Assembly: GCA_006538405.1 (NCBI GenBank)
Contig: BJKQ01000008.1
Coordinates: 744,001 to 808,000 of the forward strand
Length of the DNA stretch: 64,000 nucleotides
Source: Hansfordia pulvinata
Lineage: Eukaryota; Ascomycota; Sordariomycetes; Xylariales
Reading direction: 5' to 3'
A model generated the notes under the pieces. It did not search any database, had not been told where the DNA came from, and was given only the letters and a program-made list of their open reading frames with translations. Made by a program: the position numbers and the translations under genes. Shown one piece after another: positions 1 to 11,506 of the stretch; positions within the stretch are counted from its first letter, which is position 1, and each line of letters begins with the position of its first letter.

Positions 1-1258
1 CCGCCACCGCGGGGAGCGCCCTGGCTGCCTCGGTGACCTGTTCGACGGCCGCCAGCGCGTCGGCGCGGAACCGCCGGCGCGCCGGGACGTAGAAGACGGG
101 CATCTGCTGCTTGAGCGGGTCCACGTCGACGTGGAACACCTGGGCGCCCTCGCGCGGCTTGCACTGCGTCGGGATCCAGGGGACGTCGCAGTCGAGGACG
201 AGGATCGCGTCGGCCTCCTCGATGGACCGGTCGACGCCGAATCGCAGGCCCAGGGACGCCGGGTGCGACCCCGGGAAGCACATGTCGCTGCCGCCCGTGT
301 CGAGGACGCGCAGGGCGGGGACGGCGTCGGCCAGGGCGGCCAGCGCCGGCGGCACGGCGTGGTTGCGGCCCGAGTACCCCGTGATGACGAGCGGGCGCTC
401 CGCGGCGGCCAGGGCCGAGGCGATGTCCCCCGCCGCGCGCGGGGGCAGCGCGCCCAGCTCGACGGGGTCCCACTCCTCCTGCCGAAGCGAGTAGGGGGCG
501 ATGTCCTCTTCCATGACCTCGCGGGCGCCGACCAGGTGCACGGGGCCCTTGGGGTCCGAGGTCGCGAACTGCAGCGCGCGGTTGACCATCTGCTTGACGT
601 TCTTGCCCGTCTTGATCTCCGCCGTGTACCGGCAGTACTGGCTGATGATGTGCTTCTGGTCCGGCACGTCCTGGATCCAGTGGATGTACTCGGTGCGCGA
701 CCCGCGCATCTCCCCCTCTTGCGTGAACGGGCTCAGGCCCGCGAAGACGAGCACCGGGGCCCGCCCCGTGCTGGAGTTGTGCACCGCCGCCCCGAGGCCC
801 TGCGTGCCCACGTCCACGTGCACGATGACGCACTGTGGCTTGCCCGTCAGGCGCGCGTACCCGTCCGCCATGGACATGGCCACCATCTGGGTGTTGGGGG
901 TGTTCGCGGTTAGCTTTGGTGAGGAGTGAAGGAGGGATCTTTTTGTGAAAGGGGGGCAGGGGGAGGCAAAAGGAGGAAGAGGCGATTGGGTGAGATGTGG
1001 AAAAGGGGTGGGGGGAGGCAGTAAGACGGCCGCTCCCCGCACCAAACTCACTTCATTGGGGCACGTAATGATGCGCGGGAACTTGTCGCTCGAGTCCCGC
1101 TTGCTCTTGGCCATGGCCTCGAGAATGCTGGGGTGGTCGGACCCCAGGTTGACGAAGCAGTGCGTGACGCCGGCCTCCCACAGCGCCTCGAAGAAGGCGA
1201 ACGAGGCCGTGTACAGCTCGGGCGGCGACATGGCCGCGGGCGTCATCGTCGTCGACAT
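1..1258 (-). CDS. TPP-dependent enzyme (acetolactate synthase/benzoylformate decarboxylase-like), 5' part
   Basis: This gene reads toward base 1 and is cut by the window edge. Exon A is 1258-1052 (69 codons), the intron is 1051-887 (165 nt, GTGAGT donor, CTAAC branch site, CACCCAG acceptor) and exon B is 886-1 (295 codons), so about 364 residues are visible of a family near 590-600. The N-terminal TPP-binding (pyrimidine) domain covers roughly residues 12-185. Exon A ends in CPNE, whose Glu-69 occupies the place of the catalytic glutamate that activates the thiamine ring. Exon B opens MVAMSMADGYARLTGK and continues with GTQGLGAAVHN. The central domain begins near ITGYSGRNHAV. The C-terminal domain with the Mg-TPP motif lies outside the window. 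The fungal subgroup is not the biosynthetic Ilv2, because the HEQGAGH motif is absent. The 2-keto-acid substrate cannot be told from sequence. The start at 1258 is the first Met before conserved sequence; an upstream in-frame exon is possible (see findings). Confidence 0.85.
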   Translation of the reverse strand, partial: MSTTMTPAAMSPPELYTASFAFFEALWEAGVTHCFVNLGSDHPSILEAMAKSKRDSSDKFPRIITCPNEVSLVRGAAVLLPPPTPFPHLTQSPLPPFASPCPPFTKRSLLHSSPKLTANTPNTQMVAMSMADGYARLTGKPQCVIVHVDVGTQGLGAAVHNSSTGRAPVLVFAGLSPFTQEGEMRGSRTEYIHWIQDVPDQKHIISQYCRYTAEIKTGKNVKQMVNRALQFATSDPKGPVHLVGAREVMEEDIAPYSLRQEEWDPVELGALPPRAAGDIASALAAAERPLVITGYSGRNHAVPPALAALADAVPALRVLDTGGSDMCFPGSHPASLGLRFGVDRSIEEADAILVLDCDVPWIPTQCKPREGAQVFHVDVDPLKQQMPVFYVPARRRFRADALAAVEQVTEAARALPAVA

Positions 1259-4200
1259 GGCGCGCGAGGGCGGTCCGGGGCGTGATGTAGTTTTCGTGTC
1301 GCTGGACTCGGGAGGGGAGTGTTGCGACGGCTGGACCCCCGAAGCTGTGCTGATCGGGCGACGGGAGGGTTGCGATGGCGAGGGCGCGGACGTCGAGTCG
1401 GTGGCGCCGGATGTGGTTCTGGACTGGCACGCAGTGGTCGTCGAGAAGGGAGCCTGGAGAGTGCGCTGCTGTTGTTGGATGGACACAAGGCTGGGAGAGC
1501 CGAGGAGCCTGGGCAGGATGGGCGGGTGGGTGAGCAAGAGGTTTAAATAAAAATCAATGGCAGACTACTCGTACCCTAGGTGGACGTACCGGCTCCGTGA
1601 GTGACAGGCGTAGGCGCGCCGGCCGCCGATTGGGGACGATGGAGACGTGCCAGTGAGACCTACAGGTCGGCCGCATGCCGCCATAGCCTCCGCCGACTCC
1701 GCACATCGGCGGCCCGGCAGTGCAGCGCGGTTGGGGGGGTTCGTCAGGGTGGAGACGCCCCGCGAGCTGAGCGGCAGCCGTCGCTGCTGCTGTCCGGACC
1801 CGCGCAAGGGCGAGGACAAGGCTGGCCGGGGAGCCATCAGGCTCCTGGTCGGCAGGGCTTGCAGGCGGCGGCTCATGCTGGCGGCCAAGAGATCAAGGGT
1901 CCTGAGGGTATATACCAGATGGTCAAGGCAATGAGGAGGCGGTGGATCTATAATTCGCCGTGGGTAAGAGGTAGATAGCGGTGGATGGGTGGATTGGCGG
2001 GTGAATGGGTGGGTGGGTGGATGGGTAGCAGAGCTGCAGCTACGTTGGTTGCTTGCAGGCAGAAGGACAGCAGCTCCCGGTCCGTGTGCGGGGACCCCTG
2101 CGAGATATCGGACAAGATATCGGGATGGGGTTGGATTGGGGCCGGGGCTGTAAGCCAGAACGGAAGGGGTCCCTCGGCCAAGTCAACAAAGTACGCAACC
2201 GCCGCCGTTTGTCCGGATAGACGCGCGTGGGATTCGGGCGAGCCGGGCTTGCGGTAGCAGCTGTGACAGCCAGGTCTGCGTTCAACGGAAGAGAGAGCCT
2301 CCCACTGCTCTATACTGCATGCACGCCGATCAAGGAGGCATGCGCGTCCGGATCGGCTGGGACACAGGCAGGTTGGTCAGCATGGCGGATCAAAGTCAAA
2401 CCAGGATAAGCTCAGGTTTGCATGGACGGGGCCCGTACATTAAAATCTCAATGCAAGCACCAATGGGCTCAGGTCGTCGTCGTGAGAGCTCGTATGGGCG
2501 TCGAGCGTCGAGGCTCGCGATAGGCAACTTTAAGTGTGTTCAGCGGGGAAAAGGGGGGGAGTTAACGGCCCAAAAGGGGAATTCCCCCAATTCGGCACAA
2601 ACGGGGCGGCAGAGAACAGCGGCGGGGCCTGTGGGTGGGTGGGATGGAATGAAGCCGTACGGCTCGGGACCCGTCGATAGCCCTGTGAGACTTTGATCAC
2701 GACACCCACGCGTCGACTGGCTTGGAAGCGGATCGGGTGAGGATGTGCAGAGGCTGATTCAAGGACCGAGGCGTCTGTGTGACGATGTTGGTGAAGATGG
2801 TGAAAGGTCAAGAGTCCGGGCCTGATATCAAGAATCCTGCAAGACGGGCGAGTCAAGGGTAGCTCCGGCTTTGGCGGCCCCGGCGTCAAGCCCCTCACCT
2901 GGACGGCGTCTGAGGCCGGCCCAGAGTGGAGCCGTGGAGAAGGACACGAAGGGCGTGGCCTGCCTACTGTGTAGGTAGGTACCCGGGCGAGGCCAAGGGT
3001 AATCAATCGTGAGGGATCCAACGCGAGGTCGGCGGCGGGATCCGGTCACGGGGCGTTCTGTCTGCCCCACGTCTCTGCGTGCATCGTATCTGCCCTACAT
3101 TACCTCTCGTAGACTCGTACGGGCCTTGCAGGTCCCAGCATGTGCCATGATGGAGCTTGTGCGCCACTACCATACGAGCTTCGGGCTGCCAGGATGGGAA
3201 GAGCTGTTAAAGACCGAGCTGTCTGCCTGTACGAAGGGGAGGCGTCGTGCAGATGGTTGACGGCAGCTTCTCATCCCTTATTTGCCTTGCATGGGAGAAA
3301 GCAACAGAGGCTCGGAGGGATACCTAGACCAAGAGATATGTCAATGCCCACAAGCGTTGTATTACTTCTCACGGCAGCAGTGACATCATGTCCAGTGGCA
3401 GAAGACAGGCTATGCCCCTCCGAGCACGAACCATCGATAGATACTCGTAACACGCCAACCTCTGACAAGCATCACGAGCACGCGAGTTACTCAAGTCGTG
3501 CCGCCCTATTAGTTTGACTTACCTTATAAGTCGGTACAGAGTGGGCCGGCGGGATGACCAGCAGCGGCCAAAGGAAGCGTCCGTGACCAATGGGAAGACA
3601 ACCTGACCTCACCTAGAGCTGCGCGATTGCCGGCTATTGTCGGTAGGCCGGTTTTCCACGGCTACAATGCGCCACGCGGAAAGCTACCGGAATGCGTTTC
3701 GTAACGGCGGCTTCCACTGCCAGGGGATCTCTGTACGATACGATACGATGCGGTGCGAGTACCTGCTGGTTTCGACGTGTCAGAGTCGGATCCTGTCGAA
3801 GTCATTGGGCCAGGACAATTACGGAAGATGATGTCCCGGCGTCTGCGAATCAGGCGCCTTGTCCAGGTATAAGAAGAGGGCGACGAGCCACAAACAGCAA
3901 GGACAATGGAAGAAGAAATAGCACAAACCGAGCGAGCCTCGACTTGTCTGCGACTCGAGCCCCCTTACTCGTACAGATGTCCGGGTGCCTGGCCTGTGTA
4001 ATCGTGTCGTACTGCGAGTACTCCGCCGCCCCTATGCGGAGACTATCCCTGTCAGTTGCGAATTCGGGCAGGTGTAGTCAGTCCAAAGCTATCCGCAAGG
4101 CCCGATTGCGGGGTACTCGTACGGATGGCACCGATGGTGTCAGGCATTCCTGGAGATGGAGATTGCAGGCAGGGGGCGAACGGAACGCCATCAACGCTCT

Positions 4201-6086
4201 GGGAGTTGCAGAACAATAGCCAAGCCGGACCACAGCCTTGATATGCCACCCCCCCCCCCCAGTCGCTCATCATGTTGCGGTCTGCCAGGGAGAAACGGCG
4301 AGGCCGGGGCTTTGGCTTTGTTTAGCCGTTTTGGTCGGTCGTCATGCTACTCTGTACGAGTGTGCCTGGGAGCATGCTCGTTGATGACAGCCAGGCAGCA
4401 ATATCCCGGATCTGCCAGGCATCTGTGGATGGTCTGGTACAAGTCACCAAGTGTCACCTACCTGTTGAGCATTCCGCTTTCATTAGTACGAGTATTGCTC
4501 AAATCTGCTTTGCGCATCTCAGAGAAAGACAGGCCGGGCTCTTGTAGGGATCAAGCAGTTTGCACTGGGTTTGCGGGGTACATTAGCGCTACTCACTGGC
4601 GCCGGCTGTTCTCCAGGGCCGCCTTTCGTCGTATACGCGTACTCCGTGGAGGCTTGCTCGAGGCCTTGAGGTGTGTGATGGGCGCAGGTGACATGACGGC
4701 GAAACCAACGGTAAGGTGTATGGACAGTAGGTGATGTTGAGGGACAGAGAGTAGGCAAGGTTCTCCAGTCTGTCCGCCTCACCTCCGCCGGTACCTTATT
4801 TGGTTAGGTACTCGCACTGAGTTTGTCTTTTCTACGGGCACTGATTGCACGGTCGTCCCTTCCAGTTTGAGGACGAGTTGCGGAACTGGACACATGTGGA
4901 AGGCGCGACCGTGAAAAGAGGGGTACTTCATTCCATGCCATGCCTGGGGGGTTTTCGCAGACAGGATGGATGGGTCGGCATGGCCGACCGGGAAACTCTG
5001 ACTTCTGCATGCCATCGTTGCTCGAACACCAAAATCCCGTTTACTCTCTCACGACACAAGGCTCACCTCATTCATATGATCGCAGCTTCGTGTGCATTCT
5101 CTCGGGCGTGAATGCAACACCAGAATTGATGGAACCGCTCCCCCCGACTTCTTCGCTGACGGCCGACAGGGTCTTCCGCAACTGCCGCATTCGACCGACT
5201 CCCAAGCCATACGCGCATGGGCCGCGGTGTTACGCGCCTGTTCACCTCACCCATCCCTGGTTCCCGGCGCCAGGCACGACACAATGCAGCAGCTTCAGTC
5301 GTCAAATCCCCCGGTGGCACACCTCCGCTCGTGTTTCAAGCCCACATGCGCATAAGCATCCGAGATCGTGGCGCCCCGTCCTCCGTGCGGCCCATTGGCC
5401 ACATCCTCGCCCTCTTCGGGGCCCGTCAGCCAAGCAGCCGCACACGCGTCTCCTCAGCCAGCCCGCCAGCCCGCCTCAAAGTAGGATGACTCGGCAGATG
5501 GCGTCGCCCCGGGCGTGATAATAGCTTGCTTCAGCTGGGCCGATGCGACCACCTGAGCTCAGCAAGCTCTGCGGGCGTTCAAGATGCCCTCTGCTCTCAC
5601 AAACCAGGACCTTGCACCCGCAATTTGCAAGAACCCTGGCTGGCCCCCGGACCATGCCATGGGTCTCGCGTCCGCGACTGGAAAGTGCTGCCAAATAGGG
5701 GCGGGGGAGGCCAACCGACAAGGATGAGAGTTACGATCAGGTGGGCAATTGGGGTCGCGGGCAGGCTCATGATCCCACCGCGATCGTTCGCTCTTTTCCG
5801 TGTGGCGTAGCACGACCGCCACCTCCCAGGGGACAGAGAAGAAGACGGCGAATAAGTGATAAGACGCGCGGTTTCCCTCGACACACCGTCCAGCGTCCCC
5901 GCATAGCTTGAGAGATTCGTCCGCAAAGACCTCGCTTTTAGGCCTGGGCCGTGCGAAGCAAGCAGATTGCGCTTGAAATTATCTTCTTTCCTTTGGGAGC
6001 CCCCCTCCCCCCTTTGACGGTCCTTGCCGAAAGAAAGACGAAAGAACCTGAAGTACGATCAAGCCGGACACCCCCAGATCGTCAAC
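1259..6086. other. Intergenic region between divergent genes
   Basis: This 4.8-kb gap separates the minus-strand TPP enzyme from the plus-strand AA7 oxidase, so it should hold both promoters. No convincing coding exon was found except a possible 5' exon of the TPP gene at 1888-1590. Four copies of the 8-mer TACTCGTA or its complement lie at 1566, 3966, 4114 and 4487. There is a 12-base C run at 4249-4260 and short TGGG-type repeats near 1985-2025. Short ORFs here overlap in all frames and show no protein-like continuity. Confidence 0.6.
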
Positions 6087-7792
6087 ATGGGTCAGGCCCC
6101 AAGCCAGCCCTTCGCCGAGTGCCTGGCGGCGGTCTGCAACGGCCGCGATTCCTGCGTCGCCTTCGCCAACGAGCCCCTCTACGACGCGTCCTGGGTCCAC
6201 CGCTACAATCTCGACATCCCTGTGGAGCCGGTGGCCGTCGCCCGGCCCCAGACCGCCGAAGACGTCGCGGGCTTCGTCAAGTGCGCCGCCACCGCTGGCG
6301 TCAAGGTCCAGCCCAAGTCGGGCGGCCACTCGTACGCGTGAGTCAGAAGAAGCCGCGCAACGTGTGCAGAGAAAGACAGAGAAAGCCTGTAATTATTGTC
6401 ATGGGTGCTGACCATGCGCGCTCCTGCAGGAACTATGGTACGACTTGTTGAGGACTATATGGCTGTACCGACGCATTGTTCTTGTGGAAACTGACCCCGA
6501 GACTTTAGGAGTCGGCGGCGAGGATGGTGCCCTGGTGATCGACCTGCTGAATTTCCAAGAGTTCTCTATGGACACGACCACCTGGCAGGCCACCATCGGC
6601 GGCGGGACGCGTCTCGGCGACGTCACCCAGAGGCTGCATGACAACGGCAAGCGCGCCATAGCCCACGGGACGTGCCCGGGCGTCGGCATCGGAGGCCACG
6701 CGACGATTGTAAGAGCCCGCTCTCCGCGTCCTGTGCAGGAGAGGAGCCCTCCGAGAACTGACATGCAACAGGGTGGCTTGGGCCCCTCCTCTCGTATGTG
6801 GGGGTCCTGTCTTGACCACGTTCTCGAGGTTGAGGTTGTGACTGCCGACGGCACGATCTTGAAGGCCAACGGCGATGAGAACAGTGACTTGTTCTTTGTG
6901 AGTTCATCCCCGCGCCCCTTCAGGCCCGCAAGCTGACAGCCCACACGCAGGCGCTGAAAGGGGCAGGCGCCGGCTTTGGCATCATCACCAAGTTTGTGGT
7001 CAAGACGCACCCGGAGCCGGGCAGCGTCGTGTCCTATTCGTTTTCTCTGAGCTTTGACGACTTCAAAGAGTTGGCCCCGCTCCTGCAGCAGTGGCAGGAC
7101 CTGATCACCGACCCGGACTTGGACCGTAGGTTCGGTACCGAGTTTGTCATGTACGAGCTCGGTGTCGTTGTCACGGCCACGTTCCACGGAACGCAGGACG
7201 AGTTCGACGCGAGCGGTATCCCCGCTCGGATCCCGCGGGGCAAGGTGTCGGTCTTGCTGGATGACTGGCTCGGGTCGTCGCCGACCAAGCCGAGCAGGCC
7301 GGCTTGTACCTTTCGGACATTCAGACGGCCTTCACGGCGCGAAGCCTAGCCTTTCGGACGGACCAGGTGCTGTCTCCCGAAGCGATAGCGGAGCTGATGG
7401 CCTACATTGAGGATGCGGACCGGGGCACCATCACGTGGTTCCTCATCTTCGACGCCAGCGGGGGCGCCGTCGCCGACGTGCCCACAGACGCCACGGGCTA
7501 CGCGCACCGCGACAAGATCATGTTCGCGCAGGCGTACGGCATCGGGATACCAACGCTGACGGAGGATACGCGGGAGTTTGTGGACGGGATGGTGGCTTCG
7601 ATGCGCAACGCCACGGCCGCTGACGGCAACGGTACTCTGGGCACGTATCCGGGCTACGTCGACCCGTCGCTGTCGGACGCGCAGGAGTCATACTGGGGAC
7701 CCAATCTGGCGCGGCTCACGGAGGTCAAGAGCCAGTGGGACCCCCAGGATCTGTTCCACAACCCGCAGAGCGTCCGAGTCGGTGGAGGATAA
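6087..7792 (+). CDS. AA7-type FAD-binding oxidase (glucooligosaccharide-oxidase-like), one frameshift
   Basis: Exons are 6087-6337, 6430-6437 (8 nt), 6509-6708, 6772-6897 and 6951-7792; introns are 92, 71, 63 and 53 nt. With one base added, the product is 475 residues, normal for the family. The PCMH-type FAD domain holds both covalent FAD anchors: His-81 in SGGHSYANYG and Cys-142 in HGTCPGVGIGGHAT. The spacing matches the bicovalent flavin of glucooligosaccharide oxidase. The substrate half and BBE-like C terminus (YWGPNLARL, DPQDLFHNPQS) follow. Such enzymes oxidise sugars or other alcohols with O2 as acceptor. No signal peptide is visible, so the protein is probably intracellular, and the substrate is unknown. 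Reading changes frame at the GGG run 7272-7274: upstream ends DDWLG, downstream resumes VVADQAEQAGLYLSD. An alternative 53-nt intron (7245-7297) would restore frame but deletes conserved sequence and uses a poor donor. Confidence 0.85.
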
Positions 7793-8499
7793 GGCACAGC
7801 ACAAGCATGTGAGTGGAAGGTCAAAGGCCGGGGCGGGGGGCTTTGCTGCGGCCCCGGGCTTGTTCGGGCCCCCTATCTGCCTACAATTAGGAATGGAGAG
7901 GAAGCCTCTGGCACGATAACATCCGTTCGTCTTTTTACGGGTGCTGTCACAGTGCGATACATTTGGATCAGGCACGTCTTCTAATAATGCGGTAGACTCC
8001 GACCAAATCAGTGTGTTCATGGCATCGGAAATTCTCTGCGTATTGTTTCAATTCGAGTGTGTATGTTGTGGCGGAGATCATTCAATGATTCAATCGGCTT
8101 TGCTATAAGTGATCATCCAGGGGAATGCTAATCTTTGTGGGTTGACTTGGGGTGGTGTACGACACTTTAAGTCCTTTCGGAAGTTGCTTAGGGGGCCGGA
8201 TGAGATCGTCCAGGATTGATGTGCGAAGAAGCTACTGCCGCCCGAAGACTTGCAGTCGAGCTTCCGTGTCTTCGTCCCCAACGTCGTTGGTTTGACTGGA
8301 TTCTGGGTCGATTGGTTGATCCGCCGTGAGCTTATCGCGTGGGGAGGCCGGCTTTGTCTTGTCAGTGTTGGGCTGCTCTGCAGCCACCTCGAGTGTCTCG
8401 CCTTATCATCACGTGGCTTTGGTCGACCCAGGCCCGGCAGCGGGTTCTTCTGATTCGCATTCTACAGCTGTAGGTCGTCGTCTGGGAGGTTGGGCAAGA

Positions 8500-8516
8500 G
8501 GGGGGGGGGGGGGGGG
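8500..8516. repeat. Poly-G tract (17)
   Basis: An uninterrupted run of 17 G in intergenic DNA. It is one of at least ten G or C runs of 11 bases or more in the GC-balanced part of the window. Confidence 0.95.
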
Positions 8517-10302
8517 CTGCTATGTCGTGCAGGCGGCCAGCCTGTTTTCAAGTCTGATGCCGCGACACAACGATCTCTTGCATACATTCCTCACAGAGTC
8601 CATAATTACCCGCGCCTCGCCTCGCCCGAGCTTGGAGACATACCTCGCACGTCTCGAGCCGTGACCCGAACTACCACCACCACGCACCGAACCACCGCGT
8701 GCGCTCACCGACCGTGGCACCGTCATCAGAGGACCGCGTTCTCCGACATGGTGACGATCGACGACGTGTTCTCGTCGAAGACCACCGCTACACATCCCTT
8801 GGACCCCCCGTTGCCGCGGCTTGGAAACACCGAAATTCCCGGAAGACCTCGGAGGATTGGCCCATCGACCCCGAGACCGAGGGTGAGGTCGAGCTGGCTG
8901 AGTACAAGAGCCCGACGGGAGAAGATGCTTCGATGAAGAAGCATGGACTTCCGACCCTTGGACGTCGTCGGCCGGAAGCCGCGTCTGCGCATGGCGGACG
9001 ACAGCGTTACCCCTGTCGTCAGATACGTGAGGTTTCCGATGCGTGTTTGTGTGTTCGGGAGGGTGAGCCGCTTCGATGTATTGGAAATTCTTCCCCATGA
9101 TGTGCAAAGTGTGCGTGACGTGATCCATCAAGGTTCGTGGATATGGAAGGGCTCGTTATATGTCTGCAGAGAGCCAGACCTGTCTTGCCCGGAGTTGTGC
9201 CGGGTCGCTTTCCACTCAATTATAGGCAGCAGGTCGGTTATTGTCTAACGACCCCAGTATCTAATAGAGTAGGGTCACCGCCCTGCGTTCTGCCATTGTC
9301 ACGTATCCCTATTGAGCGGCATCGCCTGTGGATGCTTGGGCATTTGCCGTGAGCTGGCCCCCCTTTCTGGTCACCGTTTACTCTGGCGTTGGCGATAGAT
9401 ATGGCTGGCTTGATGTTCAGAATGTGCAGTATTCGTGGATCTCGTTTGTTGACGGCGTTCGACCACTCGCGCCGAGCAACTGGCAATTTCCCCAGACGCG
9501 CGAGCCCTCTTCTGCCTCCCTGCATACATGGTCTATTCTTCGGGCAGCCTCTTCCCCGATACTGCCAGGGTGTATTCATTCCGCATGACTGACCGCCCCC
9601 GAGCCACAAGGCCCGTTGATCACGCAGTCAGTCTTCTCCCGCCGTGGACGAAGCGGGCTCAGCCTGGGACGCAGCTCCACATGCATTTCGCGCTTCGACG
9701 TCTTAAGATCCGGGACCGCTCGCCGGCCACGTGGGTGTGCGGACAGGGGGCTCGCTCTTCTTACCTGCCTGCCTGCGGGTTTGCTGAGGCGTGCGAGCGC
9801 TTGCCTGCCTGTGCCTGCTCGTCTTCTGCGGATACGCGAGCTCCTGAGAGAAAACAAAAAACACGCATCGTCGAGCGCTGGAAGCGCCTGGCGTCGTTTC
9901 TCTGAGCATCTTCGAGGAAACTCTTTTCCCTCCAGAGTCGCGCATGGGAGCGCCAACCGACTTTCATGTCTACATGTATACATACCCTTACCTATGTATA
10001 TATCCCCAGCCGTGGGCAACGTATGGGTATGGCGTTTTTTTACGTAAGACTTTGAGAGTACAGGACAAAGCCGGCTGATGAGATCGCCCGCTTGTCAGCC
10101 AGCCCTACGAGACGTGCGTGCCCCGGCGCCGTTGAAACCGCTATTACATAAGAGCAACACCGGGAAAACTTCGTCTGGCAGGGGCGGAGTTGATGCAGTG
10201 GCCCCAAGCTTCTGCCGCGGATCATGTTGTTACCTAATGGCAACCCCGTGCCCGCCTCCCCATAAGGTCTAGAGTAGAAAGGGTTTCCGAAACGGAACCA
10301 CC

Positions 10303-10330
10303 AGAAGAAGAAGAAGAAGAAGAAGAAGAG
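10303..10330. repeat. (AGA)n microsatellite
   Basis: About nine AGA units on the plus strand, followed by GAGAG. The tract is purine-only and intergenic. Confidence 0.95.
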
Positions 10331-11482
10331 AGCGCGGGGTCTGAATCTCCTTCCCCGTTTTGGTCTCCCCGCCTTTTAGGGTTTTTATATAATGGAAATC
10401 ACACCGGATGAGGAGCTGTCAGCGCGCGTGACGCACGGGGCCGTACTGGGGCATTCTGTTTTTAAAGAGAAGATAAGTGTCTTTGTCAGAGAGATCGGAA
10501 GCCGGGGGGAACATGATGGAGAGCCTGTCTGGGTCAGGTATAGAGACTTGCAGGTGCGCGCCACCCACGCCCAGGCGCGCATTGCACCTTTGACGGCCTC
10601 TCGTGAACGCAGCCACCGCGTCCACGCTCCGTCTATGGGTCAAACTTTAGTTCAAAGACAAGACACGAACAACCGTGGCGGCTGGATCGCAGGACTCTAG
10701 GTGTGTCGTCCGCTGGCGCTTTTATTCATTCAGAGAGATGCCAATACACTTGCCCCACACGTCGGGCTGCTCGCCTCACCTCACCTTCTTACCTCGACTC
10801 ACCTAACCCAGCTCTCTACTGAGCCGCTCACATAACATACGAGCAACACACAGCACATCCCCAAGAACCCCCAAGCCAGCTCCCGGGAGCGCCATCAAAG
10901 CCCGTCCCACCGGCTCGTAGGAGAAGCCTGCTTTCCCGCTGTTACCCGCACGAGTATCGTCTCGCTCAAAAGACGCCGAGTCGTGCCACGCGCCAAGCCG
11001 CCTCGTCACTTACTCAGCTTTTGCTCTTGATAAACCGTTGCGAGATTGGATCGTGCAGGGGAGGGATCCAGAAAAAAAAAAAGGGGGAGGTTTCCAATTT
11101 CGTAGAATACGAGTGCTGATACTTTGGCGGCGCGAGCGCGGTATGCAGAGCGAGTCCGGGACCAAGCCCGGCCGGCCGATGTGCCGACCGGGGCAACAAC
11201 GAAACCAAAGGAAATAGGGGAAAAGAAAAAGAAAAGCAAATGCGGAATCGGTCTAATTGATTGATGGCGGTTGGTTCCGCCCGGTCGCTTCACTACGGGT
11301 GCGGCTAATAGCAAGTACGCGTATGCACTCGCACTGGCAGTACGCGCACTCAGGACATATCAACTTGGGCACGGAGAGACCAGCAGAGCGTCGGGCGGCA
11401 GTACTCGAACTCGAAATCCAGAGTCACAGAAGCAAGTGTGCACCAGCTAGGGTTACGATACTCGCTAATAACCTCCCCTTTG

Positions 11483-11506
11483 TCTCTCTCTCTCTCTCTC
11501 TCTCTC
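11483..11506. repeat. (TC)n microsatellite
   Basis: About twelve TC units inside a pyrimidine-rich intergenic stretch. Confidence 0.9.

Noticed and set aside
131..913. 260-codon plus-strand ORF and companions
   Set aside because: It is antisense to the TPP-enzyme exon, whose minus-strand translation has conserved motifs.
7245..7297. Alternative 53-nt intron in the AA7 gene in place of a frameshift
   Set aside because: The donor GTGTCG is poor, no good branch site is seen, and it removes the WLG...VVADQAEQA stretch that looks conserved in the family.
8747..9100. Possible gene remnant with protein-like readings in two frames
   Set aside because: No continuous frame or recognisable domain could be assembled.
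10392..10700. 102-codon plus-strand ORF
   Set aside because: The first 50 residues look protein-like and an ATG follows an AT-rich stretch, but there is no family match, no splice or context support, and an overlapping ORF lies on the other strand.
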